Of a stretch of DNA of 64,000 nt, positions 35,635 through 44,098 are shown one piece after another. The position numbers were made by a program, and so were the translations under genes. The stretch's first letter is position 1. Each line of letters starts with the position of its first letter. Under the pieces are notes generated by a model. The model worked only from the letters and a program-made list of their open reading frames with translations, was not told the DNA's origin and ran no database searches. Source of the stretch: Roseiarcus sp036489975 (GTDB lineage Bacteria > Pseudomonadota > Alphaproteobacteria > Rhizobiales > Beijerinckiaceae); assembly GCA_036489975.1 (NCBI GenBank), contig DASXES010000133.1, positions 1 through 64,000 on the forward strand. The letters are read 5' to 3'.

Positions 35635-36528
35635 ATGCCAGAGAGCGAGTTCACGCTTCGCGCCGACGACGGCCAAACCCTCCTGGCGCGTCGCTGGCTG
35701 CCCGAAGGGCGGCCTCGCGCCATCGTGCAGATCGCCCACGGCCTCGCCGAACACAGCGCCCGCTACGAGCGTCTCGCCGCCGCGCTCAACGCCGCCGGCT
35801 ATGGCGTCTACGCCGCCGACATGCGCGGCCACGGGCCCAAGACGCCGGCCGCCGATGTCGGTCATTTCGCCGATGCGGGCGGATGGGACAAGGTGATCGG
35901 CGACCTCTGGACCCTGAACCGCCTGATCGCCGCCGAGCAGCCGGTCATCCCCATCGTCTTCCTCGGCCATTCGCTGGGCTCGTTTCTCGGCCGCGGGTTT
36001 ATCGCCGAACATTCCGACGCGCTGGCGGGCGTGGCGCTTTCGGGGTCGAGCGGCAAACCGCCGGCGATCGCGACTCTCGGCAGGCTGATCGCCCGCGAGG
36101 AGCGCCTGCGCCTCGGCAAGCGGGGCAAGAGCGATCCTCTTTTCGCGATGTGGTTCGGCGGCTTCAACAAGGCGTTCAGCCCCGCGCGCACCCCTTACGA
36201 CTGGCTGTCGCGCGACGAAAGCGAAGTCGACGCCTATGTCACCGATCCCTATTGCGGCTTTCCGTTCACGACCCAGCTCGCCATCGACGTCCTCGACGCC
36301 CTGCCCCGCGTCACCAGCCCGGCCAGCCTCGCGCCGATCCGCAAGGACATGGCCCTTTACGTCTTCTCGGGCGAGCACGACCCGGTCGGCGCCAATATCA
36401 AGGGCCTGATCGCCGACTTGAAGGGGGCCGGCTTCACCCAGCTCACGACCCGTATCTACGCGAACGCCCGGCACGAGACGTTGAACGAGACCAACCGCGA
36501 GGAAGTGACGCGGGACCTCATCGCCTAG
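35635..36528 (+). CDS. Alpha/beta hydrolase, lysophospholipase/monoacylglycerol-lipase-like
   Basis: This 297-residue hydrolase has the HGLAEHSARYERLAAALNAAGYGVYAADMRGHG opening of the Hydrolase_4 family (in segments), a nucleophilic serine in LGHSLGS, an aspartate in GEHDPVG and a histidine in ARHETLNE. No signal peptide is present. The start is ATG 35635 with a GGGAG site rather than an ATG four codons before. It diverges from pyrG. It probably cleaves monoacylglycerol or lysophospholipid esters, but the substrate is not proven. Confidence 0.85.
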   Translation: MPESEFTLRADDGQTLLARRWLPEGRPRAIVQIAHGLAEHSARYERLAAALNAAGYGVYAADMRGHGPKTPAADVGHFADAGGWDKVIGDLWTLNRLIAAEQPVIPIVFLGHSLGSFLGRGFIAEHSDALAGVALSGSSGKPPAIATLGRLIAREERLRLGKRGKSDPLFAMWFGGFNKAFSPARTPYDWLSRDESEVDAYVTDPYCGFPFTTQLAIDVLDALPRVTSPASLAPIRKDMALYVFSGEHDPVGANIKGLIADLKGAGFTQLTTRIYANARHETLNETNREEVTRDLIA

Positions 36529-36984
36529 CTCGACGGGGTCGTAGGCCAGCCCACAGGCATGCGCTAGGTGCGACTCTGCAGGACTGTACGATTCTGCGCG
36601 CGACGAAGCCTTTTCAAGGTCTTGAGCTCACTTTTCTGCAACGGTCGCGCGGCCAGCGGCGAACGCAGATTGCGCCGAACGCATAGCTATACGTACATAT
36701 GTACCAGGTAAAATAAGACCACAGTCGCCTTCGAAAGGCGGCCCCGGTCCACGGGAGAATCTGAGGCGGGCGCGAAGGAAGTCCGCTCGCCCGCCGCTCC
36801 ATAGCCATCTGGGCGGATGGCGTCCTCCGGCGGCCGATAGCCCGACAGGCGCCCTCAGCACGCCCTGCACCGCCCCCTTTCTCCCGGAGAGAAAAGGGGA
36901 CGCCAGCTTGACCGCCTCTGGGTCAAGCCGGCGACTGGGGCGCGCGCCTTACTCGGGCGGTTGGGCTCTGCGCATTGGCCGAAC
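36529..36984. other. 456-base gap between the hydrolase and DUF1328 genes
   Basis: No gene is supported. It contains a perfect 12-base palindrome, GTACATATGTAC, at 36693-36704 and a hairpin at 36874-36899 (CCCCTTTCTC with GAGAAAAGGGG). The hairpin lies about 85 bases downstream of the DUF1328 stop codon and could end that transcript, although it lacks a good U-run. Confidence 0.4.
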
Positions 36985-37161
36985 TCAGGCTCTTCGAATG
37001 AGGGCGAACACAACCCCGACGATCACGACGACGACCGCCAGCCAAATGAGCAGGTGCGCTCCGCCCATGGCGGTGCCGGCCACGCCGCCGAAGCCCAAGA
37101 ATGCCGCCACGAGCGCGATGACGATCAGAACAAGGGCGTAATAAATAAGGTTTCCAGGCAT
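36985..37161 (-). CDS. DUF1328 small membrane protein
   Basis: This is a 58-residue protein with two hydrophobic helices (about 5-25 and 33-54) and the family pattern LIYYALVLIVIALVAAFLGFGGVAG (in segments) and a basic end ALIRRA. Proteins of this family (E. coli YtjA-like) are inner-membrane proteins of unknown role and are commonly stress-induced. The ATG at 37161 is preceded by a CAGGAG site; longer open sequence upstream is promoter DNA. A general-stress-type promoter lies about 50 bases upstream. Confidence 0.85.
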   Translation of the reverse strand: MPGNLIYYALVLIVIALVAAFLGFGGVAGTAMGGAHLLIWLAVVVVIVGVVFALIRRA

Positions 37162-37213
37162 ATCGGTACGTCTCCTGCGGGCCGACATGGCGTCTCCGCC
37201 AGCCCCAGCATCG

Positions 37214-37238
37214 AACGCGGCTGGCCGTGCTTTGTTCC
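37214..37238 (-). promoter_or_regulatory. EcfG-type general stress promoter upstream of the DUF1328 gene
   Basis: On the minus strand GGAAC (37238-37234) and CGTT (37217-37214) are separated by exactly 16 bases. GGAAC-N16/17-CGTT is the known consensus of the alphaproteobacterial EcfG/SigT sigma factors. The promoter points at the DUF1328 gene with an expected leader of around 45 bases. The match is perfect at all nine positions. Confidence 0.7.
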
Positions 37239-37275
37239 AGAGGACTTGGTTCCAGGGGACTTGGTTCCGGGGGAG
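37231..37275 (-). repeat. Three tandem 15-base units containing GGAAC
   Basis: Units at 37231-37245, 37246-37260 and 37261-37275 differ at a few bases only; read on the minus strand each contains GGAAC followed by AA(A/G). The innermost copy supplies the -35 element of the EcfG-type promoter; the outer two have no CGTT at the right distance. Confidence 0.8.
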
Positions 37276-37698
37276 ACGCATGGCGGGCGACGGTCAATAC
37301 CCCATGGCCCGTGCGCCGCTAAGGAGGCGCAGGCTCGGCTCGCGGGCGCCCTCCTCCCCTGCCTGGCGGGGGAGCGACCCCACGCGGCATGGTGGAGGGG
37401 ATAGGCCTCGGAACCGCCCGCGCCCTGGCTGTTTCGCCGCCGATTCTACTCACGTCTAACTCATTGATCATAAATGGGCACAAGCCAAATCAAATGGCGG
37501 CGCGCATCTTGCCCCGATTGGCGACTGGCGGCGCGTGACAGTCGCCCGATCTTTGATAGAGTGCGGCGCGGACGCCTTCGGCTTGAGACGCACTCGCGAG
37601 CGCGGCGTTTGGCGCTCTTGACGCCCGCGTCCCGTCCGGCCCATTGCACGAGCCAGCGCGACCGGCGCGCGACAACATCGAACGCGAGGATGACGGCC
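37276..37698 (+). other. Gap upstream of the aldolase gene
   Basis: This 423-base stretch has no supported gene. An open frame from 37474 runs into the aldolase but reads as non-coding until 37699. A GGAAC-N16-GTTT at about 37417 is a one-base-off match to the stress promoter consensus on the plus strand, too far upstream and too weak to call. Confidence 0.35.
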
Positions 37699-38598
37699 AT
37701 GGCGAACGACCAGATGATGGCGCAGATGTCGACGAAGCCCGGCTTCATCGCGGCTCTCGACCAGAGCGGCGGATCGACCCCCGGCGCGCTGCGGCTCTAC
37801 GGGATTCCGGACAGCGAATATAAAGGCGACGACGCCAAGATGTTCGAGCTCGTGCATGAAATGCGCGTGCGCGTCATAAGCGCGCCCTCTTTCAAGGGCG
37901 ACAGGGTCATCGCCGCCATCCTGTTCGAGCGCACCATGGACGGCGAGGCGAAGGGCAAGCCGGCGCCGACCTACCTCTGGGAGGAGCGGGGCGTTGTTCC
38001 GATCGTCAAGGTCGACAAGGGGCTCGCGGAGGAGAAGGACGGCGTCAGCCTGATGAAGCCGATGCCGGACCTGGACAAGCTGCTCGCCCGGGCGGGGAAG
38101 CTCGGCGTGTTCGGCACCAAGATGCGCTCGGTCATCAACCTCGCCTCGAAAACCAGCATCGCCGCCATCGTGAGGCAGCAGTTCGAATTCGGCGAGCAGA
38201 TCCTGAGCCACGGGCTCACCCCCATTCTCGAGCCGGAAATCTCGATCAAAAGCCCCGACAAGGCCGGGGCCGAGCGGATCCTGCTTGACGAACTGACCCG
38301 AGGGCTCGACGCGCTGCCGGCCGGCCGCAAGGTGATGTTCAAGGTGACGTTGCCGGAGGTTCCCGACTTCTATATGCCGCTGATCAACGACAAGCGGGTG
38401 GTTCGCGTCGTCGCGCTTTCGGGCGGCTATACGCGCGATGTGGCTTGCAAGCGCCTCGCCGCCAATCACGGGATGATCGCGAGCTTCTCGCGCGCCCTCG
38501 CCGAAGGCCTCAAGCGTTCGATGTCCGAGGCCGAGTTCAATAAAGAGCTGACGGATTCGATCGAGGAGATCTACCAGGCCTCGACAGTCAAAGTCTGA
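37699..38598 (+). CDS. fda: Fructose-bisphosphate aldolase class I
   Basis: This is a 299-residue Schiff-base aldolase of the short bacterial class I type, cleaving fructose 1,6-bisphosphate to dihydroxyacetone phosphate and glyceraldehyde 3-phosphate. The opening GFIAALDQSGGSTPGAL, the PIVKVDKGL segment and ILEPEISIKSPDK are family landmarks. The ATG at 37699 lies nine bases after a GAGG site; an ATG three codons earlier touches that site. Longer open frame upstream is not coding. It probably serves glycolysis, gluconeogenesis or the Calvin cycle; no other such genes except rpe (54.7 kb) are near. Confidence 0.92.
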   Translation: MANDQMMAQMSTKPGFIAALDQSGGSTPGALRLYGIPDSEYKGDDAKMFELVHEMRVRVISAPSFKGDRVIAAILFERTMDGEAKGKPAPTYLWEERGVVPIVKVDKGLAEEKDGVSLMKPMPDLDKLLARAGKLGVFGTKMRSVINLASKTSIAAIVRQQFEFGEQILSHGLTPILEPEISIKSPDKAGAERILLDELTRGLDALPAGRKVMFKVTLPEVPDFYMPLINDKRVVRVVALSGGYTRDVACKRLAANHGMIASFSRALAEGLKRSMSEAEFNKELTDSIEEIYQASTVKV

Positions 38599-39357
38599 CC
38601 GATTGTCGGTCCGCTGCTATTGCGGCTCCGACTGGCCCCGCGCCTGGCAGATCAGGCGCGCGCTCGGCCCCAAAGGAATTCCTCATCATCGCCGAACCCT
38701 TTTGCTCGACGCCGCCGACTTGAACAGGCGCGAATTCAGCGCGCCCGACCCGCGCCACCACGCGGATTCTGGCCGATGGCGATTTCGCGGGCGCCGAATC
38801 GGCGGCGATCGTCGAGTCCATTGAGGATCGCTCGCCGCTCGGGCCGGGCCTTTCTGCTCACCGGCCGCGCCAGCGCGCGATGCAGCGGCGGATGGAGGCC
38901 GATCGCGCCCGCGGCCGGGATCGGCCGGCGTTTCGCGACATGGGGCGGATCGGAAGAGACGCTGAACGATCTTCAGCGGGAACTCGCCCCGAGGGGCGAC
39001 GCCCCGGCCGGCGACTGTCCGATACCCGTTCCATTTGAGCGCGACTCATCGCGCTCGATTCCGCGCAACGGCGCGGGCGCTTCGGCGGTTAAGGCGATGA
39101 TCGGTTCCGATCATCGGGTCGTGGTACGACTGGCGAACTGTCGGCGGTCGATCTTACGGTCTGTCCGTTCATCGCACGGTTGCTGCGGGCCGCGCCTCGG
39201 CCTGGATCTTCCGCCTGCAGACGCTCCCCATCGTTCAACGGACCTGGCGCCGCGCTGGAATCACGCCGCTCCGACTTGACTGGGCAGGCCGCGCTCCGCG
39301 ATGGCGAAGAGAGAGCGCGATTCGCCTACCGGGTCGTTCGCCAAAGGGGACATCGGA
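38599..39357. other. 759-base stretch without a recognisable gene
   Basis: Open frames here (for example 38620-39279 on the plus strand) are arginine- and serine-rich and look like shadows of high-GC DNA. Short pieces read plausibly in different frames, such as RLRLAPRLAD near 38630 and ILADGDFAGAESAAIVESIEDRSP near 38770, which could mean a gene broken by several frameshifts. I could not assign a family. Confidence 0.4.
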
Positions 39358-40026
39358 ATGAATCCAACGGCTGACACCGTATTCCTGTTCGACGTCGACA
39401 ACACGCTTTTCGACAATGACCGATTCCGGGACGACCTTCGAGAACGGTTGCGAGCCGCCCATGGCGATCGCGCCTCAGCGCGTTACTGGGCAATCATGGA
39501 CGAGCTCTGGGCCGCACTGGGATACATGGATTATCTCGGGGCGCTCGAGCGCCTCAGGCTCGAAGACCCGCACAATTCGGCGATCTTCGTCACCGCCAAC
39601 TGGCTGCTCGACTATCCGTTCGCCGATCGCCTCTACCCGCATGCGCTGGACACGGTGAAACATGTCCGCCAATGGGGACGGCCCGCCATCCTGTCGGATG
39701 GCGACGCCATTTTTCAGCCGCGCAAGATCCTGCGCTCGGGCCTGTGGGAGGCGTTCGACGGCAATGTGCTGATCTACATCCATAAGGAGAAAGAACTCGA
39801 GGACGTGGAGCGCCGCCTTCCCGCCGCCCGCTACGCGCTCATTGACGACAAGTCGCGCATCCTCGCCGCGGTCAAAGCCGCCTGGGGCGATCGGGTCACC
39901 ACCATCTTTCCCAAGCAGGGACACTACGCTCTCGAGGACCCGCCGCGCGACGCGGCGTCGGTCGACAGAACGATCGAGAGGATCGGCGATTTGCTCGGCC
40001 ACGATTTCTCAACCCCGGCGTCGTGA
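39358..40026 (+). CDS. HAD-superfamily hydrolase
   Basis: This 222-residue protein has motif I FLFDVDNTLFDND near the N-terminus, with the two catalytic aspartates, motif II in ILSDGD, and the closing acidic motif in ALIDDKSRIL. HAD enzymes of this size are usually phosphatases. The ATG at 39358 follows a GGGGAC site; an open frame 19 codons longer is not favoured. The cap region has LLDYPFADRLYPHAL. The substrate is unknown. Confidence 0.82.
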   Translation: MNPTADTVFLFDVDNTLFDNDRFRDDLRERLRAAHGDRASARYWAIMDELWAALGYMDYLGALERLRLEDPHNSAIFVTANWLLDYPFADRLYPHALDTVKHVRQWGRPAILSDGDAIFQPRKILRSGLWEAFDGNVLIYIHKEKELEDVERRLPAARYALIDDKSRILAAVKAAWGDRVTTIFPKQGHYALEDPPRDAASVDRTIERIGDLLGHDFSTPAS

Positions 40027-40348
40027 ATCCCACCGAACGGGGACGCCCCCCGCCCCCTATGGGCCGCCGCCTGGCCCCTTATGTTACGGGCCGAGAGCCA
40101 TTTGAATTCGCCTCCCGACCGCGCTCTGAAGCGGCCCGTCATGAGCGGATCGCTCATCATCCGGCTTCCAGGACGCCCCCGCTGAAGGAAGCCCGAACCT
40201 CGCCGGATTCAATCGGAACGGGGCGCGAGAGCGGCGGGAGGTGGACCGCTCTCGCGCCCGCCCGGACGCGCGAAGGCCAAAACGGCTTCCCTGGCGGATG
40301 GGCGCTCCTTCTTATGGGGACGCAAGGGGCGGACCCAAAGGAGGCGGA
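40027..40348. other. 322-base gap between the HAD and recA genes
   Basis: The two genes converge on this gap. Apart from the hairpin at 40221-40259 I see nothing in it. It is very GC-rich with runs of C near 40050-40070. Confidence 0.4.
40221..40259. terminator. Long GC-rich hairpin between convergent genes
   Basis: GGGCGCGAGAGCGG and CCGCTCTCGCGCCC form a perfect 14-base stem around an 11-base loop. It lies about 90 bases after the recA stop and about 195 bases after the HAD gene stop. No U-run follows on either strand, so intrinsic termination is uncertain; a role in stopping or protecting both transcripts is inferred. Confidence 0.5.
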
Positions 40349-41425
40349 TCAGGCTTCTTCAGCGTCGTTTTCGGACGAGCGATCCTCTTCGAGGATCCGC
40401 TCGGCGATCAGCCCCGAATTCTCTCGAATGGCATGCTCGATCTTGTCGGCCATCTCCTGATTTGCTTTCAGGAAGGCTTTGGAGTTTTCCCGCCCCTGGC
40501 CAAGCCGGACGCTGTCGAAAGAAAACCAGGCGCCCGACTTTTCCACCACGCCGGCCTTGACGCCAAGGTCAATCAGTTCGCCAACCTTGGAAATGCCTTC
40601 GCCATACATGATGTCGAACTCAACCTGCTTGAACGGCGGGGCGACCTTGTTCTTGACCACCTTCACCCGGGTCTGGTTGCCAACCACCTGCTCACGTTCC
40701 TTGATCGCGCCGATGCGACGAATGTCGAGGCGAACGGACGCGTAGAACTTGAGGGCGTTGCCGCCCGTCGTGGTCTCGGGCGAGCCATACATCACACCAA
40801 TCTTCATGCGGATCTGATTGATGAAGATCACCATGGTGTTGGAGCGCGAGATCGAGGCGGTCAGCTTCCGCAACGCCTGGCTCATCAGCCGCGCCTGCAA
40901 TCCCGGCTGTGAGTCGCCCATTTCGCCCTCGATTTCGGCCCTGGGCGTCAGCGCCGCAACCGAGTCGATGACCAGGACGTCAACCGCGCCCGAGCGCACC
41001 AGCGTATCGGTGATTTCAAGCGCCTGCTCGCCCGTGTCCGGCTGGGAAATCAGGAGATCGTTGAGATTGACGCCGAGCTTCTTCGCATAGACGGGATCGA
41101 GCGCGTGTTCGGCGTCGACAAAGGCGCAGACGCCGCCCTTCTTCTGCGCTTCGGCGATGACATGCAGCGTCAGTGTCGTCTTGCCCGACGATTCGGGGCC
41201 ATAAATCTCGATCACCCGGCCGCGAGGCAGGCCGCCGACGCCGAGCGCGATGTCGAGCCCGAGCGACCCCGTCGGCACCGTCTCGACTTCGAGCGCCTTG
41301 TGCTTGCCGAGGCGCATGATCGAGCCCTTGCCGAACGCCCGCTCGATCTGCGACAGGGCGGCGTCGAGCGCCTTGGTCTTGTCCACGCTGGTCCCCTCCA
41401 CGAGGCGAAGATTGGGTTGAGTCAT
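40349..41425 (-). CDS. recA: Recombinase RecA
   Basis: This 358-residue protein is the central recombination and SOS co-protease. Walker A is GPESSGKTT, LAMBDA-like landmarks include VDAEHALDP, the DNA-binding loop segment GEMGDSQPGLQARLMSQALRK (in part) and INQIRMKIGVMYGSPETTTGG (in part), and the acidic C-terminus RSSENDAEEA. The ATG at 41425 is six bases from a GGAGG site; the one at 41431 touches it. Its promoter carries a LexA box. The usual alphaproteobacterial downstream neighbour alaS is missing. Confidence 0.97.
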   Translation of the reverse strand: MTQPNLRLVEGTSVDKTKALDAALSQIERAFGKGSIMRLGKHKALEVETVPTGSLGLDIALGVGGLPRGRVIEIYGPESSGKTTLTLHVIAEAQKKGGVCAFVDAEHALDPVYAKKLGVNLNDLLISQPDTGEQALEITDTLVRSGAVDVLVIDSVAALTPRAEIEGEMGDSQPGLQARLMSQALRKLTASISRSNTMVIFINQIRMKIGVMYGSPETTTGGNALKFYASVRLDIRRIGAIKEREQVVGNQTRVKVVKNKVAPPFKQVEFDIMYGEGISKVGELIDLGVKAGVVEKSGAWFSFDSVRLGQGRENSKAFLKANQEMADKIEHAIRENSGLIAERILEEDRSSENDAEEA

Positions 41426-41497
41426 AACCATCCTCCTTCTCTCACGGGCAGCGTCCGATCCGCAATCGCGGTTTTGCGCGCCCCCCAATGCGGTTAC

Positions 41498-41525
41498 TAT
41501 GTACACTGTTTGTTCTCATGTGCAA
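41498..41525 (-). promoter_or_regulatory. Candidate recA promoter
   Basis: On the minus strand TTGCAC (41525-41520) and TACATA (41503-41498) are 16 bases apart. The -35 box directly abuts the LexA box, so LexA binding would block it. The match to consensus is moderate. It would give a leader of about 65 bases. Confidence 0.4.
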
Positions 41526-41540
41526 GTTCTTTTTTTGTTC
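41526..41540 (-). promoter_or_regulatory. LexA (SOS) box of recA
   Basis: GTTC-N7-GTTC (41526-41529 and 41537-41540, spacer all T) is the known direct-repeat LexA site of alphaproteobacteria. It lies about 100 bases upstream of the recA start and next to the candidate -35 box. recA is the classic SOS gene, so the assignment is strong. Confidence 0.8.
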
Positions 41541-41652
41541 CGCAAGGGGGTATAGGGAACGCCGTATATGAGCACATCCTTGACCGACGCTTCTACCGCT
41601 CGGCACAGTTGTCTACCCGCAAAGCGGGGGAGCCTCACCAAGTGGAATTCTG

Positions 41653-41786
41653 CTTGGAATTCCGGCCGCGCCGCGCGGCGTGCCGCAGATCGAGGTGACG
41701 TTCGATATCGACGCCAACGTATTGTCAACGTGACCGCCAAGGACAAGGCGACCAACAAAGAGCAGCAGATTCCCATCCAGGTTTGA
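41653..41786 (+). pseudogene. dnaK: dnaK fragment (substrate-binding domain), frameshifted
   Basis: From 41653 the plus strand reads LGIPAAPRGVPQIEVTFDID-A-N, then after a one-base loss at about 41719 continues IVNVTAKDKATNKEQQIPIQV before a TGA at 41784-41786. This is the well-conserved stretch of the DnaK substrate-binding domain, about 45 residues of a protein of some 630. Nothing else of dnaK is present on either side. It is a dead scrap at the boundary of the foreign segment. Confidence 0.8.
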
Positions 41787-41949
41787 GGATTTACACATAT
41801 GCCGTCGCCCCTTCTGTTGGTCTTTGCGCGACGGGTATGGACACGTCGGACAAGGCCGATCCCTTGGGCTTAACGATGCAGCAGCCTATCAACTCGCGAT
41901 AAACGCCCAACACAATACATTGAAGTATATCGCCCGCATCGGTCAATTA

Positions 41950-42909
41950 TCACTTGCTAATCGTCGGAATTGGTAGCCCTGCTACCTTCGATACCCAATC
42001 AACGTAGCTGGTAAGATAAGTATAGACGCCATACTTGCCGGGACGTCCACATCCCTCCCCCCATGAAACAATACCTCCCAAAAGTAAGCTTCCTTTCCCG
42101 TCAGGTATCATCATCGATCCACCGCTGTCGCCTTGGCACGAATCTTTCCCGCCCTCGGCGAAGCCTGCACAAATCATGGAGTCCGTAATAGCGGAGCCAT
42201 ATGCAGCGGGACTGGCGCAATCTGCCTTGGAGACGAACTGTATCGTGACATTCCTAAGAGCGGGCGAAACCGAGCCATCTTCACGGGTCAAACCCCACCC
42301 GGCAACAATAGCGATCTTCCCAGCCTGTTCTATGGTCGACGCAAGCTCACTCGAAACCAACGCGATAGGCACTACATCTACCGCAGTCGACAGCTTTAGC
42401 AGCGCAATGTCGTTATCGAACGTGACGGGGTTCCACTTATCATGTAGAATAACAGAAGTGACAAACGTTATCGTTCCACCATCCACTAAAGAGTTCGTAC
42501 CGCTCAATATCTGTAGATTTCTGGCCTCCACTTGGCCAAAGACACAATGCGCCGCAGTCAGCACCCACTGCGAGGATATTACAGCACCGCCGCAATAATG
42601 ATCCAATGGACGAGCAACCCCTCGAACTCCGAGAGAAACCTGCCAAGGGTAAGCTCCAATAGGGGCTAACGTTCCCCCGACAATGCGAGGCTCTACTGCC
42701 AGAGAGCGAGTTCCGCTTGAACCATAGTCCAATGAGTCCAGCAAGATAGGCGGAATGCTTTTTGAAGCTGCGTCCCTTGCCTCAGGCGTTCCATACAATA
42801 TTGTCGGACCCAAGAAGTTGTCAGCATACGCACCGTCTGCCAGTGTGGCAAGCATCGAGAGTATCACCCCGATGAGCGCGGTCTTCTTTCGTGGATTACT
42901 GCGGCTCAT
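41950..42909 (-). CDS. Secreted trypsin-like serine protease (S1A family)
   Basis: This is a 319-residue protein. A signal peptide covers about residues 1-30 (RKKTALIGVILSMLATL, cleavage near AYA), followed by a propeptide of about 50 residues and the activation site EPR-IVGGTLAP. The catalytic triad is intact: His in LTAAHC, Asp in DNDIALL, Ser in CQGDSGG. Six or more cysteines occur in disulfide positions. It is a eukaryote-like chymotrypsin fold. The ATG at 42909 (not one 22 codons upstream) begins the signal. Local GC is clearly lower than in flanking core genes, consistent with transfer. Its start overlaps the end of a second, broken protease gene. Confidence 0.87.
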   Translation of the reverse strand: MSRSNPRKKTALIGVILSMLATLADGAYADNFLGPTILYGTPEARDAASKSIPPILLDSLDYGSSGTRSLAVEPRIVGGTLAPIGAYPWQVSLGVRGVARPLDHYCGGAVISSQWVLTAAHCVFGQVEARNLQILSGTNSLVDGGTITFVTSVILHDKWNPVTFDNDIALLKLSTAVDVVPIALVSSELASTIEQAGKIAIVAGWGLTREDGSVSPALRNVTIQFVSKADCASPAAYGSAITDSMICAGFAEGGKDSCQGDSGGSMMIPDGKGSLLLGGIVSWGEGCGRPGKYGVYTYLTSYVDWVSKVAGLPIPTISK

Positions 42910-43519
42910 TATGTTCCACCCATCCCACATACGACGACATATTGACGTATACGCCTGGGTATTTGCCGTTGCCACAGCCAGCCCCCCAACTTACAAGGCC
43001 TGCTAGAAACGGGGATCCTGCTACATATGCCATTGCCGGTCCACCGCTGTCGCCCTGGCAAGCGTCTGTCGTTCCCAGTCCAGCGCATACCATAGTACTT
43101 TGAACAAGCCCGTGATATATTCCGTCACCGTTGCATACACTAAGCGACGTAATCGGAACGTACGCATTAAGTAACGCATTCGACAAAGGTTGATCGTCAC
43201 CGAAATTGGTTCTACCCCAACCAGCGATTAAAAGTCTGTTAGAGGGGTTTTCCAAAAACGAGTGGGCGTTTGGTTCACTAAGGACTTCTATCGGCTGCGC
43301 GCCTACAGCACTCTCTAATTCCAGGACGGCTACGTCATTCACGGGGACGTTGTCGGCGGTTTCGGTATAATCCGGATGGGAGATGATCTGTTTAACGTCA
43401 ACGGCTGTCCCATGGAAGCTTAAGGCAGTTCTCGAACAAGTAGGATCCAATATTACTTTCGAGGACGCAAAACACGTCAGTCGAGTTCGGTTCGCTGACA
43501 GGATACACGCACCTACGCG
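42896..43519 (-). pseudogene. 5'-truncated trypsin-like protease gene
   Basis: The frame between a stop at 43520-43522 and 42896 encodes about 207 residues of an S1A protease. The catalytic Asp (NDVAVLELES) and Ser (ACQGDSGGP) are present, with C-terminal AGLVSWGAGCG, but the N-terminal third, including IVGG and the TAAHC histidine, is missing. No ATG stands at a sensible start; only a TTG at 43450. It is paired head to tail with the intact protease gene and probably arose by duplication followed by decay. Confidence 0.78.
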
Positions 43520-43567
43520 TCAAGATTGGCTTTCCTCTGCAGTGACGCCGAAGGCTTCCTTTTTCCC

Positions 43568-43845
43568 TCAATCACCTTCCCAAATTTGCCGCATCGGCCC
43601 CAACCTCTTCGACGACGCCGTTAGCCCGATCTCATCCAGTTTCGCTTCAAGTCGGACGGCGACCGCTGCCTGCTCATCCTCGCGCTTCTTCCTGCGCGGC
43701 TGACAATCCGCTCAGCTGCCTCCTCGTCTGCCAAGTCGCTGTGCACCCACGCCGCACCAATTGTCCGCATCGCGATCCGAGCCTCACGCATCAGCGCCCG
43801 CTTCCCAGTCGCTTTGATCATAACCTGCCGGTCGCTGGGATTCAT
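43568..43845 (-). pseudogene. Small hypothetical gene broken by a frameshift
   Basis: From ATG 43845 the minus strand reads MNPSDRQVMIKATGKRAL and then SDLADEEAAERIVSR. After a frame change at about 43695 it continues RKKREDEQAAVAVRLEAKL and LTASSKRLGPMRQIWEGD to a TGA at 43568. Both halves are charged and helical, as real proteins are, and together make about 91 residues. If the frame is not rejoined the first frame ends at 43621. I do not recognise the family. Confidence 0.4.
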
Positions 43846-44098
43846 AGTCCGCTCCGGGCGGACGCGTGCCGTGGAGGCGGCGGCGGGGAAGGGCCGCTCT
43901 CCGCCCTTCCGTATGTTGTGACGGCGCCTTGATCGATGCCTGCTTCGGGCGGTGAGCGTACTCCGCGCTCCCAATTGTATGTCGGCTATGGCGCGGACTC
44001 CGGTCCTTCCCGAGGCGGCAGCTGTGGGCGCGCTTCCCGCCCAATTGCAACATACAGAGCGCGATCCACAACGTCCGCTTAACATCGACTCCAGCGTT

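Noticed and set aside
38620..39279. A 219-residue open frame
   Set aside because: Composition is dominated by Arg, Ser, Pro and Ala, typical of unused frames in GC-rich DNA, and there is no ribosome site.
41787..41949. A gene tail reading AAYQLAINAQHNTLKYIARIG on the plus strand
   Set aside because: The frame has no start and no supporting signal; it may be a random reading in low-GC DNA.
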